Positions 6,627-14,631 of a stretch of 20,130 nucleotides of DNA are shown here, one piece after another (positions within the stretch are counted from its first letter, which is position 1; each line of letters starts with the position of its first letter). This stretch comes from Granulicella sp. (GTDB taxonomy: Bacteria > Acidobacteriota > Terriglobia > Terriglobales > Acidobacteriaceae). The notes beneath the pieces were generated by a model. That model was given only the letters and a program-made list of their open reading frames with translations. It was not told the DNA's origin and ran no database searches. Location: contig PKWK01000066.1 of the NCBI GenBank assembly GCA_003133205.1, positions 1,869 through 21,998 on the forward strand. Direction: 5' to 3'. A program made the position numbers and the translations under genes.

Positions 6627-6709
6627 TAGGAATAGTTGAGCATGAGAATTGAGCAAGTTCGACAAAAGTTTGGAGAATCGGCAGAAATGCGAAGTAAATG
6701 CGAGCGATA

Positions 6710-6734
6710 GGTGTACTATGTGTGGCAGTACACC
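6710..6734. repeat. Hairpin with perfect 8-bp arms in the leader
   Basis: GGTGTACT (6710-6717), a 9-nt loop, then AGTACACC (6727-6734). Possible RNA hairpin or operator. No T-run follows. Confidence 0.45.
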
Positions 6735-6959
6735 ACCAGCCATTATGAGGACGCCAATTCAGGCTTATATCTCTAAGACCAAGCGCGGCGAACAGAGAAC
6801 GAGAACGCAGGAAATAAATCTTGAAGCGTAGCGAACGAACTACCCTTCTCCAACGTCCTTTAACTGAAACATTATCTCCCTTGGAATCTCCTGGAACCGG
6901 CTGGCCTTTCTCTTCGTAGTTAGTGGATAGCGAATTTAAGAAAAAGGCTCGACCTGGCG

Positions 6960-7016
6960 GCGACGGAATAGCTCTTACGCAGGCGGTATCTGCTGGTAAG
7001 GTTGCCCCGTCGCAAC
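6960..7016 (+). ncRNA. Candidate structured leader element with mutually exclusive hairpins
   Basis: An outer stem GCGACGG (6960-6966) with CCGTCGC (7007-7013) encloses an inner stem in which CTTAC (6974-6978) pairs with GTAAG (6996-7000) and GCAG (6979-6982) with CTGC (6990-6993), leaving a 2-nt bulge and a 7-nt loop. The hairpin GTTGC (7001-7005) with GCAAC (7012-7016) uses bases of the outer stem, so both cannot form together. That is how switching leaders look, but I do not recognise a known riboswitch class. It lies about 105 bp before the receptor start. Confidence 0.35.
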
Positions 7017-7064
7017 ATTGCAGGAAAACAGGCGCTGTATGAGCAAGCTGGGCCCCGTACGGTT

Positions 7065-7086
7065 TCTCGATCTCATGAGATCGAGA
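7065..7086. promoter_or_regulatory. Perfect 22-bp palindrome before the receptor gene
   Basis: The 11-base half-site TCTCGATCTCA is followed directly by its exact reverse complement. It sits 34 bp upstream of the receptor ATG. With no spacer and no T-run it looks more like a dimeric-protein operator than a terminator. Confidence 0.5.
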
Positions 7087-7120
7087 TGCCTCCGGACGAT
7101 GAGCAAGAGGCGGAGGGTCA

Positions 7121-10100
7121 ATGTCGTTGCGACGCGTGGTGAACCGATTTCTGATCTTCTGCGCGGTTGCGTGGCTGGCTGTCTCGAGCGCGATGGCCTC
7201 TGAGTATCGCGGCCAGGTTACCTTTGGCGGGCTGCCGGTTCCGGGCACGACGGTGACGGTGACGGCGACGCGGGGCAGCAAAAAGGCCGTCGCGATCACG
7301 GATGATCAGGGCAAGTATTACTTTGCCGACCTGGCGGACGGAACGTGGACGATCGACATCGAGATGACGGGCTTTGCGCCGGTCAAACAGGACGTCACGG
7401 TCGCGCCGAATGCGACGCCCGGGACATTTGAGCTGAAGCTGCTGAGCCTGGACCAGATCCGGGCGGAGGCCAAGCCGGCGAAGGCCGATGCAGCGCCGGT
7501 GGCGACCGTGAGCGTGACGGCGCCGTCAACCCATGTCTCAGATGCGAAACCTGGGGCACCCGCACCCGCTGCGTCGAGCAAGGCCGCTCCTGCGGCCGGC
7601 AAAGGCGCCGCGGCGGCAAAAGGCGCGCCGGCAAACGGTCAGGTTGCAGCGGCGGCGGTTCCGGAAGCTCCGTCCATGGCGTCTGCGCAGGATGCAACCG
7701 CGGCGCAGGCCAACGATGGGTTCCTCATCAACGGCAGTGTGAACAACGCGGCAACGTCGCAGTTCTCGATGAATCAGGCGTTTGGCAACAACCGCAACGG
7801 CGGGCGTTCGCTGTATCAGACCAACCTGTTCCTGAGGCTGGATAACTCGGCGCTCGATGCCGCTCCATATTCCGTGACCGGCGTCCCATCGGTTAAGCCG
7901 CAGTTCAACAACTTCACGCTGGGCCTGAATTTTGGCGGCCCGTTGAAGATCCCTCACCTGATGCCGCGCGGGCCGTACTTCGGGCTCAACTATTCGCGGA
8001 CGCAGAACAGTTCGTATTCCACCCAGCCGGCCAAGATACCGACTGGCGAAGACGCTTCGAAAAACTGGAACCTGTCGCAACTGCCGAACATTACGGCGAT
8101 CTATGTTCCGGCGGATCTGGCTCAGCTTACTGTAGCGCCGGCCTGCAACTCCTACCTGCTGAGCACGGGCATGACGCAGGCGCAGATCAATTCGGGTACC
8201 GCGGTGTTTGCGAACAACATCATTCCCGCCAAATGCGTCAGCCCCGTAGCGACGGCGTTGCTGAAGCTCTACCCGCAGACGCCGAACATCTCCGGCAATC
8301 CGCTGGGATACAACTACCAACTCCCACTGAAGAGCAGCAGCCACATCGATAGTGTCGGCCTGTCGCTGCAGAGGCAGTTCGGGAACAAGAACAATGTGTT
8401 TGGGCGGTTCAATTTTTCCGACACGCGGCAGAGCAATCCGAGCATCTTCGGCTTCCTCGATTCGTCGACCTCGCTGGGGATCAATTCGGGCATCAACTGG
8501 AACCATCGGTTCACGCAGCGGCTCTCCGGAAATCTGGGCTACTCGTTCAGCCGGTCGCGCAGCCAGCTTGTGCCGTTCTTCGCGAACAAGAACAACATCG
8601 AAGCCACGGCGGGAATCACTGGGGGCAGCACGGACCAGAGGTACTGGGGTCCGCCGTCGCTGGGGTTTTCGAGTAGCATCACGGGCTTGTCGGATGGCGT
8701 GAGTTCCTACAATCGCAACGAGACGAACGGCCTGTCGGCCAGCTTTTACTGGAACAAATTCCGCCACAACATTCAGTTTGGCGGCGACTTTAGCAGGCGC
8801 GAGTTCAACTACCTGACGCAGTCGAATCCCGACGGCAACCTTCAGTTCACGGGCGCGGCTACACGGTCGAGCACGAATGCGGGCGGGTCGGACCTCGCGG
8901 ATTTCCTGTTGGGGCTTCCCGACACCAGCGCGATCGCATACGGCAATGCGGACAAGTATCTGCGGCAATCGGTCTACGACGCATTCATCAATGACGACTT
9001 CAGGGTGAACCCGGAGTTCAGCGTGACTGCGGGTCTGCGCTGGGAGTATGGCGCGCCGGTCACCGAGTTGAAGGGTCGCCTGGTGAATCTCGACATCGCC
9101 TCGGGCTTTGCGGCGGAGACGTGGGTCCAGGCCAGCAGTCCCACCGGCACGCTGACCGGGCAGAGCTACCCTACGTCGCTGGTGCATCCGGACTACAGCC
9201 GGCCGGAGCCGCGCATCGGAATTGCGTGGCGTCCGATCTCGGGATCGTCGCTGCTGATTCGTTCCGGATACGACGTCACCAACGACACCTCGGTCTATCA
9301 GTCGTCCGCGTACGCGATGGCGCAGCAGTTTCCGCTGTCGAAGAGCCTGAGCGTCGCCAACAGCACACTTTGCCCATTCAACATTGCGAGTCCGTTCGCC
9401 GCGCTTGCGTGCTCCACAACTTCACCCAACACGTTTGCCATCGATCCGAACTTCAAGGTCGGCTACGTGCAGAGCTGGAACCTCTCAGTGCAGCGCGACC
9501 TGCCGTTTTCGCTGCAGATGGTAGCGACGTATAACGGCGTCAAGGGGACGCGCGGCGTGCAGGAGTTTCTCCCGAATAGCTGTCCGCCGGGGGCCGCGGG
9601 CTGTACCACGGCTACGTCGGGCTACCGCTACCGCACTTCGGGCGGCAATTCGACGCGCGAGGCGGGGAGCATGGAGTTGCGGCGACGTCTGCGCAACGGG
9701 TTCCAGGCGCGCCTGCTGTACACCTACTCGAAGACGATGGACGACGACTACTCGCTAAGCGGCCAGGGATCGATCTCATCCGGCGCCATTGCGCAGGACT
9801 GGCAACACCTGAACGCGCAACGCGGCCTCTCGACCACCGATCAGCGCCACGTCCTGACCGTGACGGCGCAGTACACCACGGGCATGGGGCTCGGCGGCAA
9901 GACGCTGATGACCGGCTGGAAGGGCGCGATCTATAAAGAGTGGACCATCCAGACCAGCATCAACGCGGCTACGGGTTTGCCGGAGACACCCATCTATGCA
10001 GGCGCGATTGCGTCGGGCACCGGCGTTACGGGCACGGTCCGGCCGAACATTGTGGGGTCACCGTATGCGAATCTGCAGCCGGGCTATTTTCTGAATGCGA

Positions 10101-10375
10101 GCGCGTACGCAGTGCCGGTCGGAACGTGGGGAAATGCGCGACGAGACTCGATCCAGGGGCCGAACCAGTTCAGTATGAGCGCTGCGATGAACCGGACGTT
10201 CCGCCTGCACGATCGATACACCCTGGATGCGACGTTGAACGCGAGCAATGTGCTGAACCACGTTGTGATCAGCGGCTACAACACCTATTACATTCCTGGC
10301 AGCACTACGTTTGGCGCTCCGACCGGGGCCAATGGAATGCGAAGCATGTCAGTACAGTTGCGCATGAGGTTCTGA
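7121..10375 (+). CDS. Oar-like TonB-dependent receptor with carboxypeptidase-regulatory domain
   Basis: A 1084-residue predicted outer-membrane protein. Residues 1-27 are a signal peptide; 28-112 form a CarboxypepD_reg/CnaB-like beta-sandwich (YRGQVTFGGLPVPGTTVTVT, then DDQGKYYFADLADGTWTI). An Ala/Pro/Lys-rich linker (about 115-198) contains the repeat-encoded THVSDAKPGAP (137-147). From about 199 the protein is rich in Asn, Tyr and Ser, with alternating strands and an aromatic ending (QLRMRF), as in beta-barrels. Acidobacteria encode many such Oar-like receptors, usually taken to import plant or microbial glycans, but the substrate cannot be read here. I see no clear TonB box, and the plug is short or divergent. 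The start is firm: GGAGG lies 4 nt upstream. The VWFA-related gene follows after 4 bp. The long leader suggests regulated expression. Confidence 0.88.
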   Translation: MSLRRVVNRFLIFCAVAWLAVSSAMASEYRGQVTFGGLPVPGTTVTVTATRGSKKAVAITDDQGKYYFADLADGTWTIDIEMTGFAPVKQDVTVAPNATPGTFELKLLSLDQIRAEAKPAKADAAPVATVSVTAPSTHVSDAKPGAPAPAASSKAAPAAGKGAAAAKGAPANGQVAAAAVPEAPSMASAQDATAAQANDGFLINGSVNNAATSQFSMNQAFGNNRNGGRSLYQTNLFLRLDNSALDAAPYSVTGVPSVKPQFNNFTLGLNFGGPLKIPHLMPRGPYFGLNYSRTQNSSYSTQPAKIPTGEDASKNWNLSQLPNITAIYVPADLAQLTVAPACNSYLLSTGMTQAQINSGTAVFANNIIPAKCVSPVATALLKLYPQTPNISGNPLGYNYQLPLKSSSHIDSVGLSLQRQFGNKNNVFGRFNFSDTRQSNPSIFGFLDSSTSLGINSGINWNHRFTQRLSGNLGYSFSRSRSQLVPFFANKNNIEATAGITGGSTDQRYWGPPSLGFSSSITGLSDGVSSYNRNETNGLSASFYWNKFRHNIQFGGDFSRREFNYLTQSNPDGNLQFTGAATRSSTNAGGSDLADFLLGLPDTSAIAYGNADKYLRQSVYDAFINDDFRVNPEFSVTAGLRWEYGAPVTELKGRLVNLDIASGFAAETWVQASSPTGTLTGQSYPTSLVHPDYSRPEPRIGIAWRPISGSSLLIRSGYDVTNDTSVYQSSAYAMAQQFPLSKSLSVANSTLCPFNIASPFAALACSTTSPNTFAIDPNFKVGYVQSWNLSVQRDLPFSLQMVATYNGVKGTRGVQEFLPNSCPPGAAGCTTATSGYRYRTSGGNSTREAGSMELRRRLRNGFQARLLYTYSKTMDDDYSLSGQGSISSGAIAQDWQHLNAQRGLSTTDQRHVLTVTAQYTTGMGLGGKTLMTGWKGAIYKEWTIQTSINAATGLPETPIYAGAIASGTGVTGTVRPNIVGSPYANLQPGYFLNASAYAVPVGTWGNARRDSIQGPNQFSMSAAMNRTFRLHDRYTLDATLNASNVLNHVVISGYNTYYIPGSTTFGAPTGANGMRSMSVQLRMRF
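7530..7561. repeat. REP-like palindrome with TGGGGCACCC tail, in frame in the receptor gene
   Basis: CCCATGTCTC, loop AGATGC, GAAACCTGGG and tail TGGGGCACCC (7552-7561). Eight of ten arm pairs match, so it is a decayed copy of the element at 2334-2365. It encodes THVSDAKPGAP in the Ala/Pro-rich linker, in the same reading frame as in the blaR1-like gene. Confidence 0.75.
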
Positions 10376-10379
10376 GGAA

Positions 10380-12569
10380 ATGCGATTGCCTATCTCGAAG
10401 CTGCACCTGATGCGACTGGCCGCGGGCGTGGTCTCTCTGGCCGTGGGTGCTGGAATGTTGTCCGCCGGCGCGCAACTAACCGGGCAGAACAAGTCGCCCA
10501 CCGGGACCGATGCGCCGACCATCCAGGTGACGACGCGCCTGATCATCGAAACGGTGACCGTCAAGGATAAAAAAGGCAATCCCATCAAAGGGCTGACCGC
10601 AAAGGACCTCACCGTCACCGAAGATGGCGTACTCCAGTCCATCAAGATCTGCGAAGAGCAAGAACTGCCGGAGACCTCCGAACCGTTGCCCGCGACGCCG
10701 ACTGGCGGCGAGGACATCAAGATCTACAACCGGCTTGCGCGAACCCAGATATCGTCCGAGACGCCTGGGGAGGTGAAGTACAAGGACCACCGCCTGCTGG
10801 CGCTGTACTTCGACATGTCGGCGATGCCCGAGCCCGACCAGTTGCGCGCGCTGACCGCGGCGGAGAAGTTCATTCGGACGCAGATGACCGCGTCGGACCT
10901 CGTCTCCATCCTGCGCTATGCCGGGAGTTCGGTGGATGTGCTGCAGGACTTCACGGCCGATCGCAGTCGCCTGCTGAGCATCCTCGAAACGATGGTGGTG
11001 GGAGAGGGCCAGGGAGACACCGACACCTCCTCCGGTGACGCGGCTTCCGATACTGGAGCGGCCTTCGGTCAGGACGACAGCGAGTTCAATATCTTCACCA
11101 CGGATCGCCAGCTAGCCGCGTTGCAGACGGCCACGGAGTCGCTGGAGCGGCTCAGCGAGAAGAAGGAGCTGATCTACTTCGCCAGTGGCATGATGTTGAA
11201 TGGCCTGGACAACCAGGCGCAACTCCACGCGACCGAACAGGCCGCCATCAAAGCGGGCGTGTCGATCTGGGCTGTGGACGCGCGCGGCCTGGTGGCGGGT
11301 GGCCCGATGGGAGACGCGACGCACGGCTCACCGGGCGGTGCGTCGATGTATACGGGCGGCGCCGCGATGGCGATGGCGTCGCGCCTGGAGCAGTCGCAGG
11401 ACACGATGTATGCGCTCGCCGGAGATACCGGGGGCAAGGCGCTGCTCGACTACAACGACCTGACCCTGGGCATCGTGAACGCGCAGAAGTCGGTGACGAA
11501 CTACTACATCATCGGCTACTACACCGCCAATCACGCTCTGAACGGGAAGTTCCGCAAGGTCAAGGTCACGCTGACTCCGCCGACTCTCGAAGCGAACCTC
11601 GACTATCGGCAGGGATACTTCGGCGAGAAGGAGTGGGGCAAGTACACCGCCGTGGACAAGGATCGTCAGCTTGAGGACGCGCTGATGCAGGGCGATCCAT
11701 GGACCGAGCTGACCATCGCGATGGAGATCAATTATTTCCAACTGAATCGCGCGGAGTACTTCGTTCCGCTGATGGTGAAGATTCCCGGACGCGAGCTGGT
11801 GCTGGCGAAGTCACGCGGCGCCGAATATACGCATATCGACTTTGTCGGCGAGATCAAGGACGACTACGGCGGGACGACGGTTACAAATATCCGCGACCAT
11901 GTCGATGCTAAGTTGAGCGACAAGACCGCCGCGGAATTGGCCAAGAGTCCCATCGAGTACTCATCCGGTTACACATTATTGCCGGGCAAGTACACCATCA
12001 AAGTCCTCGCGCGCGACGACGAGACGGGCCGTATCGGCACGTTCCAGACCACCTTCATCATCCCGAACCTGAACAAGGAGACCAAGCGGGTGCCGATCAG
12101 CTCGGTGGTGCTGTCAGGCCGGCGCGCGCCCATGACCGAAGCCATCTACAACGCCAGCAAAGGAAAAGAGCAAGCCAAGGAGATCGCTGCGGATCCGCTG
12201 ATCGTCAATGGGGAGAAGTTGATCCCCAGCGTCACTCGCGTGTTCAGCAAGGGGCGCAGCCTCTACGTCTATCTCCAGGCGTACGAGGGAGCATCGGTCG
12301 CGCCGACGGCGGGACAGCCGGCTGCTCCGCCAACGGTCAAGCCGCTGATTGCCTTCGTGAGCTTCTACCAGGGGGAGACCAAGGTGTACGAGACGCAGCC
12401 AATGGAGGTCTCGCCCAATCCGAACACACGACTGCAAATCGCTCCGATGAACTTCACCGTCGATCTGAGCAGCCTCGCACCGGGCAAGTACGACGTCCAG
12501 GTAACCGTGCTCGATCCGAACGGACAGAAAGGCGCATTCTGGCAAGCCCAGATCATGCTGGTGCCGTGA
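10380..12569 (+). CDS. VWFA-related acidobacterial-domain protein (TIGR03436-type)
   Basis: A 729-residue predicted exported protein. Residues 1-32 look like a signal peptide (LAAGVVSLAVGAGMLSAGA). The N-terminal part carries the family pattern: VTTRLIIETVTVKDKKGNPI then GLTAKDLTVTEDG at about 50-80, and a von Willebrand A-like fold at about 135-390 beginning LLALYFDMSAM. The metal-site motif DxSxS is degenerate: D145-M-S-A-M lacks the last serine, so classical metal-dependent ligand binding is doubtful. Later blocks are ELIYFASGMMLNG and VSIWAVDARGL. The C-terminal half (about 400-729) is beta-rich, including a conserved-looking ending PGKYDVQVTVLDPNGQKGAF. ATG 10380 follows the receptor stop by 4 bp with TGAGGA as ribosome binding site, so the two are co-transcribed and probably act together at the cell envelope. 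The family's function is not established. Confidence 0.87.
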   Translation: MRLPISKLHLMRLAAGVVSLAVGAGMLSAGAQLTGQNKSPTGTDAPTIQVTTRLIIETVTVKDKKGNPIKGLTAKDLTVTEDGVLQSIKICEEQELPETSEPLPATPTGGEDIKIYNRLARTQISSETPGEVKYKDHRLLALYFDMSAMPEPDQLRALTAAEKFIRTQMTASDLVSILRYAGSSVDVLQDFTADRSRLLSILETMVVGEGQGDTDTSSGDAASDTGAAFGQDDSEFNIFTTDRQLAALQTATESLERLSEKKELIYFASGMMLNGLDNQAQLHATEQAAIKAGVSIWAVDARGLVAGGPMGDATHGSPGGASMYTGGAAMAMASRLEQSQDTMYALAGDTGGKALLDYNDLTLGIVNAQKSVTNYYIIGYYTANHALNGKFRKVKVTLTPPTLEANLDYRQGYFGEKEWGKYTAVDKDRQLEDALMQGDPWTELTIAMEINYFQLNRAEYFVPLMVKIPGRELVLAKSRGAEYTHIDFVGEIKDDYGGTTVTNIRDHVDAKLSDKTAAELAKSPIEYSSGYTLLPGKYTIKVLARDDETGRIGTFQTTFIIPNLNKETKRVPISSVVLSGRRAPMTEAIYNASKGKEQAKEIAADPLIVNGEKLIPSVTRVFSKGRSLYVYLQAYEGASVAPTAGQPAAPPTVKPLIAFVSFYQGETKVYETQPMEVSPNPNTRLQIAPMNFTVDLSSLAPGKYDVQVTVLDPNGQKGAFWQAQIMLVP

Positions 12570-12622
12570 GGGCGAGTGGTAAGTGGTCAGTGGGGCGAGG
12601 TGAGGTGCGGTAAGATTCTCGC
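12570..12622 (+). promoter_or_regulatory. Spacer with a -10-like box directly before a GTG start
   Basis: The first part is a degenerate run of GTGGTAAGTGG/TCAGTGGGG. A -10-like TAAGAT (12611-12616) is followed after only 6 nt by GTG 12623, with no well-placed Shine-Dalgarno. This geometry fits a leaderless transcript. No good -35 was seen. Confidence 0.35.
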
Positions 12623-14533
12623 GTGAACCTGCGCTCGCTTTTCTCGCTCGTCTTCAGTCTCGGCCTTGGTCTTGGTCTCGCATCCACTTCGTTGGCACAG
12701 ACGAATGTCACGTCTGTGCCAACCGGCGCGCCGGCGACGGTCGAGCCCGCGCCCGATGGCAAGCCGCATAGTTTCCGCGTCGAAGGCAGCCAGTTCGTGC
12801 TCGACGGCAAACCGTTCCGCATCGTCTCCGGCGAGATGCACTACCCGCGCATTCCGCGCGAATACTGGCGCGCGCGGCTGAAGATGGCGCGGGCGATGGG
12901 CCTCAACGCCATCACCACGTATGTCTTCTGGAACGAGCACGAGCAGACGCCCGGCACGTACGATTTCTCCGGCAACAACGACATCGCGGAGTTCATCCGC
13001 GAGGCGCAGCAGGAGGGGTTGTACGTCATCCTGCGCCCTGGGCCCTACGTCTGCGCCGAGTGGGAGTTTGGCGGCTATCCGGCGTGGCTGCTGAAGGACC
13101 CGACGACGGTTGTGCGCTCCAGCGACCCGAAGTTCATGGTTCCGGCGACACACTGGATCAAGCGGCTCGGCCAGGAACTTGCACCGTTACAAATTGGCAA
13201 CGGCGGCCCGATCCTGCTGGTGCAGGTGGAGAACGAGTACGGCTCGTTCGGCAACGACCACGCGTACATGGAGCAGAACCGCCAGGCTCTCGTGGACGCC
13301 GGGTTCACCAAGGCGCAGCTTTACACCGCGGATGGGCCTGGCGTGATTGCGAATGGCTCGCTGCCCGACTTGCCGGTCGGCATCAACTTCGACGGCAACC
13401 ATCCCAACGAGGCGGAGAAGAGCTTCGCAGCGCTCAAGACTGCGCGGCCGAACGGGCCGTTCTTCAACAGCGAGTTCTGGGCCGGCTGGTTCGATCACTG
13501 GGGCGCCCCGCACGCGCACACCAGCACGGAGACGCAGGTGGCGAACCTGGACTGGATGCTGCGCCAGGGCTACTCGGTCTCCATCTACATGTTCCACGGC
13601 GGAACGGACTTCGGCTGGATGAACGGCGCGAATTCGAGCGACAGCAAGAAGGAGTACGAGCCCGACGTCACCAGCTACGACTACGACTCCGCGCTGGACG
13701 AGAGCGGCCGGCCGACGGCGAAGTTCTTCGCCTTCCGGGATGTGATTGCGAAGGCGACGGGCGTAACTCCGCCGGCGGTTCCCGAGGTCGCGGCGCCGAT
13801 TCACGTTGCGCCGTTCAAGCTCACGGAAGCGGCTTCGCTGTGGGACAACCTGCCCAAAGCGATCGAAAGCTCCTCGCCACAGACGATGGAAGACATCGGC
13901 CAGTCGTACGGCTACATCCTCTACCGCACCCAGGCTCTGGTGCAGGGCGCGTCGCCCAAACTGGCGCTGGACGGGCCGCGTGACTACGCCAAGGTGTACG
14001 CCGACGGCACGCTGGCCGGCACTCTCGACCGCCGGCTCGGGCAGTCCTCGCTGACGATTCCGACGCCGGGAGCTCCGCATACGGCTGTGCTGCTGCATCT
14101 CGACATCCTGGTGGAGAACACGGGCCGCATCAACTACTCGAAGCAACTGCGCGGCGAGCGCAAAGGCCTTGGGCAGTTTGTCTCCATCAACGGCGATCCC
14201 ATGCCCGGTTGGCGGATGTATCCGCTGCCGATGACGAACCCTGCGAGCGTGCGGTTCGGGAAGGCCGCCTGCAGCGGACCTTGCTTCTATCGTGGGACGT
14301 TCGAGGTGGAGAAGCCGGGCGACACGTTTCTGGACACCAGCCAACTCGGCAAGGGACAACTCTGGGTCAATGGTCACGCGCTGGGGCGGTTCTGGAACAT
14401 TGGTCCGCAGAACACGCTGTATCTGCCTGGGCCGTGGCTGAAGAAGGGCGCGAACGAGGTGATTGTGTTCGACCTCGATGCTGCGCCATCGCGGAGCATT
14501 GAAGGCCTCGCCGCGCCCAATCTGGGCCAGTAA
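12623..14533 (+). CDS. Secreted GH35 beta-galactosidase
   Basis: A 636-residue glycoside hydrolase of family 35, which removes terminal beta-galactosyl residues from glycans by a retaining mechanism. A signal peptide covers about 1-25 (LFSLVFSLGLGLGLAS, ending SLAQ), so it acts in the periplasm or outside. The catalytic domain runs from about 50 to 380. The GH35 signature GGPILLVQVENEYG places the acid/base at E205, and FFNSEFWAGWFDHWG places the nucleophile at E284 (matching E188 and E268 of human GLB1). Other family blocks are SGEMHYPRIPREYW and LRPGPYVCAEWEFGG. The C-terminal part contains beta-sandwich blocks (FYRGTFEV, GKGQLWVNGHALGRFWNIGP). Length is typical. The GTG start is the only one that gives the signal peptide. 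A palindrome with 13-bp arms encodes the signal-peptide end. Its place after a receptor operon fits polysaccharide use, but that link is inference. Confidence 0.93.
   Translation: MNLRSLFSLVFSLGLGLGLASTSLAQTNVTSVPTGAPATVEPAPDGKPHSFRVEGSQFVLDGKPFRIVSGEMHYPRIPREYWRARLKMARAMGLNAITTYVFWNEHEQTPGTYDFSGNNDIAEFIREAQQEGLYVILRPGPYVCAEWEFGGYPAWLLKDPTTVVRSSDPKFMVPATHWIKRLGQELAPLQIGNGGPILLVQVENEYGSFGNDHAYMEQNRQALVDAGFTKAQLYTADGPGVIANGSLPDLPVGINFDGNHPNEAEKSFAALKTARPNGPFFNSEFWAGWFDHWGAPHAHTSTETQVANLDWMLRQGYSVSIYMFHGGTDFGWMNGANSSDSKKEYEPDVTSYDYDSALDESGRPTAKFFAFRDVIAKATGVTPPAVPEVAAPIHVAPFKLTEAASLWDNLPKAIESSSPQTMEDIGQSYGYILYRTQALVQGASPKLALDGPRDYAKVYADGTLAGTLDRRLGQSSLTIPTPGAPHTAVLLHLDILVENTGRINYSKQLRGERKGLGQFVSINGDPMPGWRMYPLPMTNPASVRFGKAACSGPCFYRGTFEVEKPGDTFLDTSQLGKGQLWVNGHALGRFWNIGPQNTLYLPGPWLKKGANEVIVFDLDAAPSRSIEGLAAPNLGQ
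12691..12723. repeat. Inverted repeat with perfect 13-bp arms at the signal-peptide end of the GH35 gene
   Basis: GTTGGCACAGACG (12691-12703), loop AATGTCA, CGTCTGTGCCAAC (12711-12723). It encodes about SLAQTNVTSVPT, spanning the predicted cleavage site. It looks like another inserted palindromic unit, of a different sequence type from the GGCACCC-tailed ones. Confidence 0.75.
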
Positions 14534-14631
14534 AACGCCTGCCCGCGCTAATATGTAGCATTCCGAGGCACATTTCCGGCTCTGTTGAAACATTTTCAGT
14601 TGCATATATGCCTATCTAGAAACAATTTTCG
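14534..14631. other. Convergent spacer between the GH35 and polymerase genes
   Basis: 98 bp where two genes converge. It holds a 10-bp palindrome GCATATATGC (14602-14611) and the weak hairpin GAAA-CAAT-TTTC (14619-14630). I do not see a GC-rich stem with T-run that would be a convincing terminator for either gene. Confidence 0.4.

Larger units (their letters stand above)
6509..7120. other. 612-bp gene-free leader upstream of the receptor gene
   Basis: No ORF here has family similarity and a ribosome binding site. The stretch looks more AT-rich than the flanking genes. It holds a TTGACA element, two short dyads, a nested stem-loop (6960-7013) with a competing hairpin (7001-7016), and a perfect 22-bp palindrome (7065-7086), ending in the ribosome binding site GGAGG (7112-7116). 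It probably contains the promoter and a long 5' untranslated region of the receptor/VWFA pair. Confidence 0.55.

Noticed and set aside
6649..6831. 60-codon plus-strand frame in the leader, with a CTMCG motif
   Set aside because: TTG start, no good ribosome binding site, and the 8-bp-arm hairpin lies inside it; no recognisable family.
6960..7016. Known riboswitch (c-di-GMP, cobalamin, fluoride, glycine, ZTP)
   Set aside because: None of the conserved cores I know is recognisable; kept only as an unnamed structured candidate.
7018..7203. 61-codon frame before the receptor gene
   Set aside because: Overlaps the true receptor start in another frame and covers the 22-bp palindrome; no ribosome binding site.
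7538..9187. Long minus-strand open frame opposite the receptor gene
   Set aside because: Antisense shadow of a receptor with signal peptide, domain pattern and ribosome binding site.
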